A stretch of 64,000 nucleotides of DNA from Trichosporon coremiiforme (Eukaryota; Basidiomycota; Tremellomycetes; Trichosporonales; Trichosporonaceae): contig BCJJ01000037.1 in NCBI GenBank assembly GCA_039545355.1, positions 50,504 through 114,503 of the forward strand. The letters are read 5' to 3'. Shown here piece after piece: positions 1 through 11,384 of the stretch (the first letter of the stretch is position 1; each line of letters starts with the position of its first letter). The position numbers and the translations under genes are program-made. The notes beneath the pieces were generated by a model that worked only from the letters and a program-made list of their open reading frames with translations, did no database searches and was not told the origin of the DNA.

Positions 1-532
1 GCTCCAACGAGTTGCGCCAGCTCAGCGGTCGGTCAGAGGGGCGAACCGGAGAAGCGTATGGCGACTCGGGAGTGGGAACGTCCATGCTAGGCCATGCTGG
101 GCTCAAGGGCCGACCGGGCGAGCCCGGAGCTTCGTGAATGGACGGGGGGCGGTCAACGTTGAGCATGAACGCTCTGCTAGGCGATCGCATGACTTCGGTC
201 AGCTCGGACACGCCATCAGAGGCTTCAGAGGCCTCGATGGCGATTTCTACGCCAGAGTCATGAGTGTCGAGCTTCTTGACGTTGGGTTCGGTAGCCTTGC
301 GGATGAAGATGGGTGGAGGGATCTGGGCTCTGCCTGCCAAGCTCGGGCGGCGGGGGGAAGGAGTGCGGATCTCGGGTAAGGAGGGAGTCGAGGAAGGGGG
401 AGAGTTGGGCATGGTCGCCGAGAGTCCCAAGTTGAAGTAGGCGGTGACAACAACGACGATGAGGATAGCAAGAAGGAGTGGTCGAGGTGGACGATGTAGG
501 TGGTCTCTGGTCCGACTAAAAGTAGGTTCGGA
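1..532 (-). CDS. Single-pass membrane protein, C-terminal part (3' end beyond window)
   Basis: Partial gene that runs off the left edge. The minus strand is open from about 640 down to base 1 in one frame with protein-like composition. The visible part starts with a polar, Arg/His/Pro-rich stretch (about 20 residues ending RPPRP). A hydrophobic segment follows, LLLAILIVVVVTAYFNLGL, and then a long Ser/Pro-rich tail containing SPPSSTPSLPEIRTPSP and acidic EVAIEASEAS-type sequence. Basic residues before the helix fit a type II orientation, with the N-terminus in the cytosol. There is no in-frame ATG in the visible exon, so the start must lie in an upstream exon. A CAG at 533-535 is one possible acceptor but it lacks a good branch site, so the 5' boundary is uncertain. 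The family is not recognised. Confidence 0.5.
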
Positions 533-1219
533 CTGATCGGGCAGTAATTGAGGTGGGTGTCTGGTGCCAAGGGATAGGGACGTCCAAGCGCAGCGCGTCG
601 GCCCTGGCGCCTGAACGTGCCGTGCCGCGTCCGACAAGCTTCACGATCGCACGAAGTCGTGCAAGCCCTCTCTCTGTCGCGTCAGTCACGTGAATAGGAG
701 GGGCATGTGGGATGCTCGTGCGTATCGCGTGGGTGCGCTGCACGTGACTTCGTGGGTGTCGGAGGGGGTGTCCGCTCGTTACGTCGCCGTCTCGGTAGGT
801 GCCTGTACCCCACAGTGAGCCTGGCGGCCGCTTATAGGACTGAGGTGGGGGAAGACGCTGGACGGAGTGCCGGGGCCATGAGGGCCGGACGACGTTCGGG
901 ATTAAACGAGGGGACATTTGGTCCCGCGGGTGTGGGATGGGTGGGCTACGGTGACAGACCGCTACGAGCGCGTGGTGGCCGGTTCTCCGTTTGCCGCGCG
1001 ACGTGCCGGGGGCAGGTGGCCGTTTGCACGTCTGGGTGGGAGGTTGGTTGCCGCCAGTGCCGCCCCTGCCGCCTCTGCCGCCCTGCCCCGCCAACCGCGC
1101 TCTCGCTGCCCCATTCCTACCACGCTCAAATCTGCCTCACTCCGTCGATCCCCTTTTACGCTTCCAAGTCATCGTCTTCCCTTCCATCCACCTCTCCCAC
1201 CCCCTCCTCACCGTCCACC
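533..1219. other. Intergenic/5' region between divergent genes
   Basis: About 690 bases between the left-edge minus-strand gene and LSC2. It probably holds the unseen first exon of the former and the LSC2 promoter. The last 150 bases before the LSC2 ATG are pyrimidine-rich (CCACCTCTCCCACCCC-like), typical of 5' leaders here. The open frames in it have no protein-like composition and were not called. Confidence 0.4.
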
Positions 1220-2607
1220 ATGCTCCGTTCCCTCCGCCCTGCCCGCCAGACCCTCCTGGTAAGTTTACATGCCTCAGGGTGTCACTACCAAGGCCGCACA
1301 GCGATCCGGGGAAACCTGGAGATGCCGACGGCACAATGCGCTCATACACCACCCATCACTTCGTTATCGTTATCGCTGACCCTTTAGCGCGCCACCCAGC
1401 AGCAGCAGCGCCGTAACCTCTCGATCCACGAGTACCAGTCGTACCAGCTCCTCAACGACGTGAGTAGCAGAAGCATCCATGGCCTGGATGGTGACACCGA
1501 GGACCCCCAACAACACTTAGCCGACATGGTGTTGGCTGGTGGGGGGATGTCACCTCGGCTAGGTCATTGGACGCCCCCCTATGGCAGGCACTGACGTCAA
1601 TCACAGTACGGAATCCCTACTCCTCTTGGCAAGCCTGCCCGCACTCCCGACGAGGCCTTCGACCTCACCAACAAGTTCGAGAAGGACGGAAAGAATGTCG
1701 TTGTTAAGGCTCAGGTCCTCGCTGGTGGCCGTGGAAAGGGCCACTTCGACACTGGCTTCCAGGGCGGTGTCCACATGGCCGACTCGTGAGTACCGAGCGG
1801 GGGTCGCCGCCGAGGGCGAGCGCCTCATCGACGAACAGACGGCGGCGTTGGTGGCTGTTTGTCTGCGTTGTGGATGTGCAGACATTCCGACGCGGCGGAC
1901 GCGTTCATTGGACCACTAAGCGCGAGGCTCCCCCACCTACAGCGACGGACTTCGCTAACGTACCAGTGCCGAGCAGGCCAAGGAGCTCGCCGACCAGATG
2001 ATCGGCCACAAGCTCATCACCAAGCAGACCGGCGCCGGTGGCCGCGTCTGTAACGCCGTCATGATTGCCGAGCGCACCCCCAAGGCCAAGGAGTACTACG
2101 CCGCCGTCCTCTCGGACCGTGCCCGTGGCTGCCCCGTTATTGTCGCCTCGAACCAGGGTGGTATGAACATCGAGGACGTTGCCCACGACACCCCCGAGGC
2201 CATTATCACCACCAACCTCGACTTTGACAACGGCATTGACCACGCTTCGGCCGTCAAGCTCGCTGAGCAGCTCGGCTTCGCCCCTGCCGCCCGCGACAAT
2301 GCCGCTGAGATCTTCCAGCGCCTCTACACCATCTTCAAGGAGAAGGACGCCACGCAGATTGAGATCAACCCCCTCGGCGAGTTCCCCGACGGAAAGGTCC
2401 TCTGCATGGACGCCAAGTTCGGTTTCGACGACAACGCCGACTTCCGCCAGAAGGACGTCTTCGAGCTCCGCGACAAGTCGCAGGAGGACCCCGATGAGGT
2501 CAAGGCTGCCGAGTTCGGCCTCAACTTCATCAAGCTTGACGGTGACATTGGCTGTCTTGTCAACGGTGCTGGTCTCGCCATGGCCACCATGGACGTCCTG
2601 AACCTGC

Positions 2608-2638
<31 letters not shown>

Positions 2639-2951
2639 CGGTGGTGGTGCCACCGCCGAGGCCGTCAAGGAGGCTTTCAAGCTCATCCTGTCCGCCCCCC
2701 AGGTCAAGTCGATCTTCGTCAACATCTTTGGTGGAATCATGCGCTGCGACGTCATTGCCGAGGGCATCATCAAGGCGACCACTGAGCTCGAGCTCAAGAT
2801 CCCCGTCGTCGTCCGTCTGCAGGGAACGAAGGAGGCCGAGGCCAAGAAGCTCATCAAGGAGTCTGGCCTCAAGATTTACGCCAACGACAACCTCGACGAC
2901 GCCGCCGCCGAGGCCGTCAAGCTCGCCGCCGAGGGCGCCCCGCACAAGTAG
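1220..2951 (+). CDS. LSC2: Succinate-CoA ligase beta subunit, mitochondrial
   Basis: Beta subunit of succinyl-CoA synthetase (TCA cycle, mitochondrial matrix), which converts succinyl-CoA to succinate with NTP formation. Four exons: 1220..1258, 1388..1459, 1607..1785 and 1967..2951, giving 424 residues, the usual fungal length. The N-terminus is Arg-rich (MLRSLRPARQTLL) and ends near LSIHEYQS, matching a mitochondrial presequence followed by the mature start. Exon 3 encodes the ATP-grasp region with GGRGKGHF. Exon 4 has the EINPLGEF and NGAGLAMATMD segments and FVNIFGGIMRCD of the CoA-ligase domain. All three introns have GTGAGT or GTAAGT donors and CTRAC branch sites. The ATG at 1220 is chosen because splicing from it keeps one frame throughout. 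Confidence 0.96.
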
Positions 2952-3294
2952 ATTTAGAGCGCAACGTGAGCGTGTCGACCTGAATTGTTTGTACTTTTTT
3001 GCCTTGCACCCTATATAGTAGATGGATACAGATTACCAAACGTGCGTAGTGTGGCAGGCAGCTGGCAGCTGAAGCGAAGCGACGGGTGTGAAGCTGAATG
3101 ACGACGCGATGACCGAGGGAACTTCGGTGAACACGACGGATGACGTGAGTCGTGCATGCTTTCTCCCCCAGTCTGACAACTACCGTAGGCGGAACAGGCA
3201 CAGCACGTCAGTGGCCTCAGAGCCGTCTTTATATAGGCATATCGTGCATTCCGTGAAGGCTCAGCGCTCAGCACCACCCACGAACACGATCACG
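2952..3294 (+). other. Intergenic, 3' end of LSC2 and promoter of next gene
   Basis: 343 bases. A TATATA at 3230-3235 lies 60 bases before the next ATG and is a plausible TATA box for the gene at 3295. Nothing else is supported. Confidence 0.5.
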
Positions 3295-4106
3295 ATGTCC
3301 TCCGGCGGCCAGCAGAATCAGCAGAAGCAAATCCCCAAGTCGCTCCAGGGACTCGCGAAGGCGAACAAGGCCACGGGCCTGCTCATGGCGTACACGGCGG
3401 CTTTCCTGACGCTTGGGTGAGTTGGGGTTTCCATGCCGTTCGACGGTTGCTGTGAGAGCAATGGCGATGACGGGGGAAGGGATGGTTTGGAGAGGGGGTG
3501 CTCGGAAGCGCATCGAGCAAGGCAGCTTCCGTGAGCATTCCATGTTCCAAGGACATGTTGATGAGGGACCCGTCTTCGACAATCATCGTTGCGACAGTCT
3601 CCACGGCCCCGCTGAGCCACTTAGCTGCTCCGAGCATTCTCACCACTCCTGGATTGTCAATGACCAAAGCTTTTCTTGACGCCGTTGCCGCTCGCTCCGC
3701 TCACGCTAACCCCAGCGTGATCGACTACATCACCGAGCGCGTGACGCCGACATCGCGCCCAGTGCTGGCCATGCACCTGAACCCAGCCAACTGCCAGTGT
3801 CCGCCCTGCCGCTCAATCCGAGACGGGTCGTACAACTCAGCCGCGCGCAACATCTACGCCGTCCCCGTGGGCCAAACCTCGAAGGATCTCTCGAGCGCCG
3901 CAGACAGCGTGCAGCGCCTCGCGGACGATCTGGGCAACTGGGCTCAGAAGGGACCGACCAACACGCAGCCCGCCATCGCGCTCGAGGGGAGTAATGAGGA
4001 ACTGGCCGCGTTCCAGGCGCGCGTTGCTCAGCTGGCGGTGGAGCTGAGGCAGAAGGCAAACAAGGCGAGCGCGCAGGGGAGTCAGCAGATTGGACGGGGT
4101 CAGTGA
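3295..4106 (+). CDS. Small membrane protein of unknown function, CxCxxC motif
   Basis: Two exons, 3295..3416 and 3716..4106, encode 170 residues. The intron (299 nt) has GTGAGT and a GCTAACCCCAG end, and the frame joins as TLG-VIDYITER. Residues 1-30 are Gln/Lys-rich. A hydrophobic stretch follows (ATGLLMAYTAAFLTLGVI, about 31-48), probably one membrane helix. Then come AMHLNPANCQCPPCRSIRDG with CxCxxC and a C-terminal half of alternating Ala/Gln/Leu residues that may form a coiled coil. The Cys cluster could bind metal, but that is inference. The family is not recognised. The large intron is protein-like on its opposite strand (see findings). Confidence 0.7.
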
Positions 4107-4728
4107 GCTGCCCCGCGAGCGTTAGCGAGCGAACTCTGAGCGGGTAAAGCGGGGGGAGGAGTAGGCTCCTCCGAGGTGTGAAGTGCGGAGTCGAGAGAGC
4201 AGATATATCAGACAGGCAGGAAGAGCAGAATAGATACGGCCTCGGATGCAGCGAATGGAAAAGCACATGCCCACCGATCGGGGGCAGCACATGCTCCGCG
4301 CCTCTGCACGAGCCACGCACGAGCCATGCATGCCCGAGGAGGCGTTATCAGTGCATCCTCCTGTGAGAGCTAGCCGATATGCAGCTGCAAGCGAAGCCAG
4401 GTGCATAGATGCAGCGCTGGGCGAATGAAAAGGTCGCCGTTGGAGTGCCAAGCCCACACCCGCCGTGATGCCCCGCACATGGCTCAGATGCCGATTGGAG
4501 TCAGGTCGCCGTCCCTACCGTCCCACCGTCCCACCGCCCGAGTCAGCCGGCCCCAGCCGGGATTCCCCGTTCAGTGGTCGAGATCTGCGGCCGGATCTGG
4601 TGCCCCCCCGCAGTGCGCTCGTGTGGGCACGGTTATCTTTCCAGATTCCAGAACTGCTTACTTCTACTTCTACTTCTACTTCCTCCATTCTTCTCCTTCT
4701 CTCTTTGCTCGCAACACACAGAGACGAA
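4107..4728 (+). other. Intergenic upstream of D-amino acid oxidase
   Basis: 622 bases with no supported gene. A TTCTAC hexamer repeats about four times at 4658-4682, inside a pyrimidine-rich stretch that runs up to the oxidase start codon and probably forms part of the core promoter or leader. Confidence 0.5.
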
Positions 4729-5882
4729 ATGCCCGAGAAGATTGCGCCCTACGACGTCGTGGTGATCGGTGCTGGCGGTACGTCCAACCAAGTCCGACAT
4801 CGCGGGGTATCGTAGAATATGTACTGATTCCAGTCCTCGGCCTCAGCACGGCGCTGCAGCTCTCCGAATCTGGACTCCGCGTCGCCGTCCTCGCCCGCGA
4901 GCTCCCCTCAGACCTGCAATCCTCGCAGTGGGCGTCGCCGTGGGCCGGCGCAAACTGGTCCTCCTTCGCGTCCAACCCGGCCGAGAAGCGCCGCGACACG
5001 GCCACGTTCGAGTACTTTGGCCGTCTGGCCCGTTCCAACCCCGAAATCGTGGTGAAGCGGCCCTTCAAGTACATTTGGAACCGGGATGCGGGCTTCTCGT
5101 CCCCTTGGTACAGGGACGTGGTTGGCGACTTCCGCCCGCTCGAGGAGGGCGAGAAGGTGCCCGGCTTCAGCGGAGGCGTGCACTTTGAGTCCTTCACGCT
5201 CAACCCCCACCGCCTCTTGCAACTCTACGAGGAGAAGCTGAAGGCCCGCGGCGTGCCGCTCATTAAGGTGCGCCTCAACTCTCTCGCCGACGCGTTCCGG
5301 TGGAACGCGCGTCTGGTCGTCAACGCCTCTGGCCTTGGCGCGCGTGCGCTCTTGGGTGTCGAGGACGAGAAGGTCTTCCCGGACCGGGGGCAGACCGTCC
5401 TCGTCCGCGCCCCGAGTGTGAACACGTGCTACGGCGTCCGCGACCTGAATAACAAGCCCGGCGAGGCGACGTACATTATTCCCCGGCCTGGAAGCGGGGG
5501 CTGCGTCGTGGTGGGCGGCACGAATCTGAAGGGCGAAACCGACCTCCTGCCCCGCAAGGCTACGGCGGAGCGCATCCTTGAGAAGGCGTTCAAGATCTGC
5601 CCGCAGCTCGCGGAGGGCGGGAAGAGCTGGAAGGATATCCAGATTGTGTCCCACAACGTGGGCCTCCGGCCGTGTCGCGAAGGAGGATTAAGGTTGGAGC
5701 TCGAGGAGGTCGACCTGCGCGGTGAGAGGGACCTGCTGGCTGAGGGGACGAAGGAGAGCACAAGGGGAACGGTGCTGCACTGCTATGGCATCGGACCGGC
5801 GGGGTACCAGGCCCACCACGGCGTGGCGCTCGAGGCGTGCGACGTTGCCCTCAAGTTCCTCGGAAGTAAGGCCAAGCTTTAG
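4729..5882 (+). CDS. DAO1: D-amino acid oxidase, peroxisomal
   Basis: FAD-dependent oxidase of neutral and basic D-amino acids (gives 2-oxo acid, ammonia and H2O2). Two exons, 4729..4777 and 4834..5882, encode 365 residues, the usual size. The intron (56 nt) splits the dinucleotide-binding loop; splicing restores VVVIGAGVLGLSTALQ. The family's RGQTVLVRAP region and the C-terminal substrate and FAD segment (HCYGIGPAGYQAHHGVA, equivalent to HNYGHGGAGYT in better-known members) are present. The last three residues are AKL, a type 1 peroxisomal targeting signal. Single gene, no operon-like context. Confidence 0.95.
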
Positions 5883-6028
5883 AAGAAGATACAAGATACA
5901 TGCTACAGGGATCTAGGATTATCTATGGACACTGAAATGATTACGCTCGCCGGCTTTGCGCTCACTTCGCTCGCTGTGCTGACCACCAGCGCTCACTTGG
6001 CGTTCGCGACTCACGCGACTCACGCGAC

Positions 6029-7723
6029 TCACGCGCGCACATGCTCCTCCACCTCGCGCATACCCCCACTGTCCCCCTTCCAGCTGCCGCGGAAGTAGTG
6101 CCACACCATCGCCTGCGGGTCGTCCCTCGACTGGCTCCCAAACTGGCCTACCTCGGGGCTGAACCCAGTCACAGGCAGGACAATGACGTCGCCGACACGC
6201 AGCGGCTTGTCCAAGCTCCGCAGGTCGGTCCACTGACACCCGTACCGCGCGGCAAGGTATTGGAGCACGGCATCTGTCCAGATCCCTGGACCAGTCCAGT
6301 CCATGATGCCGACCGGCCCTCCGGCAGACGGTTCCGAGAGCGCCGTCGTCTTCATCATCTCGACCGCGCGGCCCGTGTCGTTCTGGTGCAGTGCGAACTG
6401 GACGTCGCGCCAGTGGTCCTGCGCCCATTCGGCCGCTGAGGCTGTGCGGTGCACGATGCGCAGGAGAGCGGAGAGCGCGATCGGGTGGTGTGGCGCACTC
6501 GCCATTGTCCACTGCACGATCTGCAGCGGGCGCGGCCACCAGGTATGCCAGTCGTGTCGGTTGTGCACGTCGACCTCGACGCCGATGATGACGCTCGCAC
6601 GGCCGAGCACCTTGGCGGGATCCTCGCCGGCGCGCAGGCGGCGCAGCTCGGACTCGCTCGCCCACTGCTCGGGCTTCCAGACCTCGGCGCCTCGGCCCCA
6701 GTCCGCCATCGGCTTCAGGCACTCCGTGTCCGTGTCGCTGTACACGCCGCCGTGCACCAGAAGGAGGAGGTAGCGCAGCACGTCCGCCTTCAGAATACCG
6801 ACACGCAGATTGTCCCAGAGATACCGAATGCGGCCAGTCGGGAAGGTGGAGGAGACCCAGGCGTCGGCTCCATCGTTCGTGAGCGAGTGATAAGCCCAGC
6901 CCTCGTCGGGACAGTGGTGGTCGCGCCAGGTCTGGACCGCAAATGTCTTGGCCGTCTCACCATCGCGGTCTGTCTGCCACACAGTCTCGTTCACGTCGTA
7001 CGCCTGCTTGGGCAATGATGTCCGTCCCGCTTCTCCGAGATATCGTCCGATACCCGCGCGCAGGTCGTGCTCTAGGTCGGAAGGAAAGGTCGCCGAGGAC
7101 ACAAAGTCGGACAGCTGTGCCGCGTACGCTCCCAGTTCTGTCGGGCCGAGATCGTACGCGTCCATTGCCTCTGTGCCGAGTTCAGACGTCGCCTCGCTGT
7201 GTGCCGATACCCATGCTGCCAGCTTCGTCCGCAGCTTCGACGGCTCCGGCGCAACGTAGCCCCATGACACCATGTAGTCGGACGGCGGCTCATAGCCGCC
7301 CGGCTGGAAGTCGAAGTCGGCCTCGTCGTCTGCGGTTAGTTTCCTCTAAAAACTGCCTAGCTTTGGTGTCCTTGCGCCCTCTGCTCCCCGTTTACTTCTG
7401 CGCAGTTTCGACTGCGCTGCGCCCTCCTTGCGCAAACACAATGCCAGCGAGACTGATTCCCGTGCGTCCCGCAGCGGCGAAGAGCGAATCAGGCCTGCGA
7501 TCACGCCTGCAAACATGCTCGCGGGCAGGTAACTCTAAAGCCAGTCGGAGGACTCACGGTAGCTGTTTTGTCGCCACTTGAAGTAGCTGTCGCCTCCACA
7601 GTGATGGGCGAGGAAGAGGAGCGTGCCGGCGCCGGCGGCGAGGGCGATGGCCCGCTTCCACATGCGGGGGAAGCCGACCTGGCCTTGTCCCGGCGGCGGG
7701 GTGTGTGTTCGTTCGTGCTTCAT
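6029..7723 (-). CDS. Och1-like glycosyltransferase (GT32 type), Golgi membrane
   Basis: Type II membrane glycosyltransferase resembling the alpha-1,6-mannosyltransferase Och1 family, acting in the Golgi lumen. Exons on the minus strand are 7558..7723 and 6029..7329 (488 residues). The first exon gives a short Pro-rich cytosolic tail and one hydrophobic helix (about residues 24-40, AIALAAGAGTLLFLAH), i.e. a signal anchor. The catalytic domain has LKADVLRYLLLLVHGGVYSDTDTE: the DxD-type metal/sugar-nucleotide site lies near residue 254. WTGPGIWTDAV downstream matches the second conserved block of the family. The intron has GTGAGT and ends CTAACCGCAG. The exact sugar donor and acceptor cannot be told. 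Confidence 0.85.
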
Positions 7724-9443
7724 GGCTTATCTCTGTGGTCTCGGCGCAATGTCGGCGCGCGGGCGCGGATATCGGCGGGAAAGCCGTGGCCGGTGGCTTG
7801 AGCAGGGACCCTTAGCGTATATTCTGGAGCTGCTGTGTGTCGGGTAGAGGAGAGTGGGTGATCTGGGTGAGTAATGTTGCGGTGAAGGGAGTGTGGTATC
7901 GAAAGTAGAGTGGGGATGACGAGTGTGTGGTGTGATGATGTATGTATGCGAGTAGCGAGGAAAGGAACGTTTGCCTGGCACTCGCAGTGGATATGCATGA
8001 AACGCAAAGGCGCAGCACGATGACGAGCCAAATCTTACCCAGACCTTACTGCGGCGCTTGCCCCCAGTGCCCCAAATAGATCTACTCGCTGATTAGACCT
8101 CTGGACCTCCACCGCCCCCTCGATAAGCCTGTTGTTTAGTGCCGAGCTTAGGTGAGCTTGATGCATCCCGTTGGTCGAGGGCAGTGTGTCGACTGCGGGT
8201 GCGTGATAGCTGCGGGCGAGCGAAGCCGCAGCACACTGTAGGACGTAAGCTGGAGCAGAACCGACGTTCTCGGAAATGACGCCGTGTGTACGCGTGCACT
8301 GGCCCTTGTGCATTACGTATGCATATGTGTGCGCGTGTGCAGTAGGCGTGGAGAAAAGCAATGAGGCTGAGTGAACCTAATAGAGGGGGAGCGTTGTGCC
8401 GTTTTGGCCGATGGCTCCAACCCTAAGTGGAGAGAGGCTGTAGAGGCTAACCTAGGCCGATTGCTGGAACGTAGGAACCAGCGCAGCAGCGGTCTCGACC
8501 ATGTCTTTTGCTTTGAATAGGTCGGCATGCAGATCTTGTAATCGAGTGTGAGTCGGCGAAGAGTGAGTGAGTGAGTGCGTCATGTGGCCAGATACCATCT
8601 GTCTCTCTCGTGCGAACAAGTGAACAAGAGAATAAGAGGATGGCGATGTAATATGCTATGCAGTAAGAGAAAGTCAGTCTGACTGTTGCCCGGGCAGTCG
8701 CAGGCGCAGTCGCAGTCGACGCCCCGCTCCTAGGTGTGCTCGCCCGTTGTATGTTCGCCGGGTGGGTTCCGGTCCCTGGGCTATGCCGTCTGTCGCGTTG
8801 GGCGGCGGGTGACAAAAGGCAGAAGCTGCACAGGGTGACTGACGCCCGGGGCGATGACGGGGAGCCCTTGCTCTGCCCCTCTGTCAGCCTGTGTCCAGAC
8901 CGTCCATCGATGCATAGCGCCAGGGATCGGCTCATCAGCTCACGCTTTCATTTCGATCCCACTACTGCATTCTTCTCCACCTTCCTTCGAATCTTGTCTT
9001 CTTGGCGCCTCCCATTCACACCTTCCACCACTGCAACGACGGCAACAACAACAACAACAACAACACATACACACACAACCCACACACTCCTTTGCACACA
9101 CACACACTCACACACAACTACTCATCTCGGCGTCTGCTCCTTCTCCTCCCGCACCGCACGACCCCTTCGCACCGCGCGCGCTCTACTCCTTACGTGACAC
9201 CTGATTCCTCGCCGCTCACCTATTTCGGGCACAAGGCTTCTTCTGGGCACACGACCAACCCATTTCATATCGGTCCTCATATCTCTGAACCTTGCCGCTC
9301 CAACCTTTCGGCTAGAACCAGTCGCTTCAACAACTCGCACATCGGCCAGCGCCGCACGCACCCCTCCTTTCCCTCCTCGAGGATCCACCAGCCTTCATCC
9401 TCGCCTTTCTCCCCCACGCTTACCACTCTCCCTTTCGCTCGGC
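7724..9443. other. Long intergenic region with CAA/CA microsatellite
   Basis: 1.7 kb between two divergently transcribed genes. Around 9040-9118 it holds CAA repeats followed by CA-rich runs, and the last 450 bases before 9444 are C/T-rich, most likely the 5' leader of the ArfGAP gene. Open frames here (for example 8447-8935 on the minus strand) have no convincing composition or splice structure. Confidence 0.5.
9040..9118 (+). repeat. CAA/CA microsatellite in 5' leader region
   Basis: About six CAA units, then alternating CA tracts (ACACACACAC) with interruptions, upstream of the ArfGAP gene. It is a simple repeat and length variation between strains is likely. Confidence 0.8.
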
Positions 9444-10886
9444 ATGAACCAGCAAACTCGTATCCAGCGTCTTCTCGAGGATGTCCTCGCGCAGCCCGGC
9501 AATGACAAGTGCGCCGACTGCCATGCGTCCTCACCGCGCTGGGCGTCGACCAACCTCGGCATCTTCCTCTGCGTGCAGTGCGCATCGCAGCACCGGCGGC
9601 TGGGCACGCACAACTCTCGCGTCAAGTCGGTGACGCTCGACGAGTGGACGCGCGAGCAGGTCGTGCACATGCGCTCGATCGGGAACACGAAGAGTAATGC
9701 GATCTTCAACCCCGACGAGCGCCGGCACCCCCCGCCCCTTCAGGTTGGCGAGGAGCGTGACTCTGAGCTCTTCAAGTACATCCGACGAAAGTACGAGCTG
9801 GGCGCGTTCAAGGCGGGTGCGGCACCCGCACTCTCGCAGGCCCCGATCAACTCGCGCGTGACGCAGCAGCAGGCGCGGAACGTCTCCGGCGGCGCCCAGT
9901 CGGTTCGCAGCAACCACACGGGGAGCACAAAGAGCCCCGCAACGCCGACGTTCGGCACACAGCCGTTCGCGCCCAAGGCGGCGCCGAAACGCCCCGAGCT
10001 CGCCGACATTGTGGTGTCCCGTGAGCGCGACCTGCCCGCCCTCCCGAGCCCGCCACCAAAGGTGACGACGACCGGTCTCGCTCCGCCCCCCACCCGCGCC
10101 CGCGCCCCGACATGGAGCGGCGACGGCCTCGCTCCTCCCCGCCCCACGCCAGTGAGGAGCAGCAGCGCAAACGCCCTCCGCCAGAACGACCTCCTCGTCG
10201 ACACGTCCGGCAGTTCGAGCGCAACCCGTCCCCTGCAGATTGGCGGCTTCCCGGCCGTCCCCTACCAGTCGCCACAGCAGACGGGCATGCCGCCAAACGC
10301 GACGCCCGGGTTCGCCCCCCTCGCCTCGCCGGGATATCCCGCCCCGAGTCCTCTGGCACTGGGACAGCAGGCGTTCCAGTTCCCCGTCCAGGCTCCGGCC
10401 CAGCAGGCTCAGCAGCCTCAGTTCGCGGGCAACAACCCCTTCGGACAGCAGATGCAGATGGGCATGGGCCAGATGGGCACGGGACAGCAGATGGGCATGC
10501 TGTCTCCGGGCTCGGCGGGCGTGAGTCCCATGCACACCGGCAGCCCGATGCACACGGGCATGAACGGGATGAGTGGCATGAACGGGATGATGGCCTCGCC
10601 GGGGGGTATGAGCTCGACCTCGCTCTCGCCGAATGGGTACGGCACGTCCATGGCCAACGGCGTCAACGGCATGGGCGGCATGTCCGGCAGTCTGTCGATG
10701 AACGGCCTCAGCGCCATGGGCACGTCTCCGATGGGCACGAGTCCGATGAACGGCGCCTTCTCGCAGAATGGCATGGCCGGTATATCGAACGGCGGGATGG
10801 GGATGGGCATGAACGGGATGAACGGAGGGATGAACGGGATGCACATGGGCCAGCAGCAGTATCAGTACGGTGCTGGCTTCATGTAG
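9444..10886 (+). CDS. ArfGAP zinc-finger protein (SMAP/Age2 type)
   Basis: GTPase-activating protein for Arf, acting in Golgi/endosome coat cycling. Single exon, 480 residues. The ArfGAP zinc finger is complete: C23-x2-C26-x16-C43-x2-C46, followed by QHRRLGTH, where R51 is the expected arginine finger, and IGNTKSNAIFNPD. Residues from about 130 on are disordered: Pro/Ser-rich, then Gln-rich, then a Met/Gly-rich tail with repeated MNGM, GMSGM and MGTS elements (about 340-475). This resembles the low-complexity tails of yeast Age2/Gts1-like proteins. No lipid-binding domain is visible. Confidence 0.9.
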   Translation: MNQQTRIQRLLEDVLAQPGNDKCADCHASSPRWASTNLGIFLCVQCASQHRRLGTHNSRVKSVTLDEWTREQVVHMRSIGNTKSNAIFNPDERRHPPPLQVGEERDSELFKYIRRKYELGAFKAGAAPALSQAPINSRVTQQQARNVSGGAQSVRSNHTGSTKSPATPTFGTQPFAPKAAPKRPELADIVVSRERDLPALPSPPPKVTTTGLAPPPTRARAPTWSGDGLAPPRPTPVRSSSANALRQNDLLVDTSGSSSATRPLQIGGFPAVPYQSPQQTGMPPNATPGFAPLASPGYPAPSPLALGQQAFQFPVQAPAQQAQQPQFAGNNPFGQQMQMGMGQMGTGQQMGMLSPGSAGVSPMHTGSPMHTGMNGMSGMNGMMASPGGMSSTSLSPNGYGTSMANGVNGMGGMSGSLSMNGLSAMGTSPMGTSPMNGAFSQNGMAGISNGGMGMGMNGMNGGMNGMHMGQQQYQYGAGFM

Positions 10887-11384
10887 GCATTGATCTTGCG
10901 GGTCAGTAGGTAGGTCGGCTTCTCATTTCTTGTTGTAGATTATGCACGCTTTGGTCTATCACATCGCTTCTCACTCTGCTTGCTCCTCAGTCCCTCGCGT
11001 GAGTTGGCGTACTGTACGTTGGCGCAGGGGACATGGACTGGGCCGACTGCGTCGGCTCCGTTTTCGAATGCGTCTAGTTATCACAGTATTCATCCCGGGA
11101 ACAAGAACACAAACACTGGAACAAGAGGCAGCAGGTCTACGGGGTGGGAGTCTAGCGGTTGAACATACAAGAGCGGATTGAGGTGTGTTGGTGCGTATCG
11201 TAGGAGGTTGCGAGGGGAGGAGCGTAGGAGGAGAGAGCAGGGGGAGAGGGGAGGAGGGAGGAGGGAGGAGGGGTACGAGTTGAGTCGTCGTAACGTGTAT
11301 ATCGTTTCGTCGGAGTCGGTTTCTTTTCATTATAACCAGTTCTAAGCTTGGCCGGCTCTGCCCACGGCTTGGAGGCGCGCGGAC
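10887..11384. other. Intergenic between convergent genes, purine-rich tract
   Basis: Shared 3' region of the ArfGAP and DGK1 genes. At 11214-11276 the plus strand is almost pure purine (GGAGGGAGGAGGG-type repeats). No coding signal. Confidence 0.5.

Noticed and set aside
1905..2945. Long minus-strand open frame (346 residues) opposite LSC2
   Set aside because: Leu/Val/Gly/Asp-rich mirror of a highly biased coding exon; the plus strand has a clear enzyme.
8447..8935. 162-residue minus-strand frame with a hydrophobic stretch
   Set aside because: Poor codon bias, no homology pattern, inside a region with leader-like sequence.
9531..10844. 437-residue minus-strand frame opposite the ArfGAP gene
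   Set aside because: His/Arg-rich mirror of the Met/Gly repeats; no domain.
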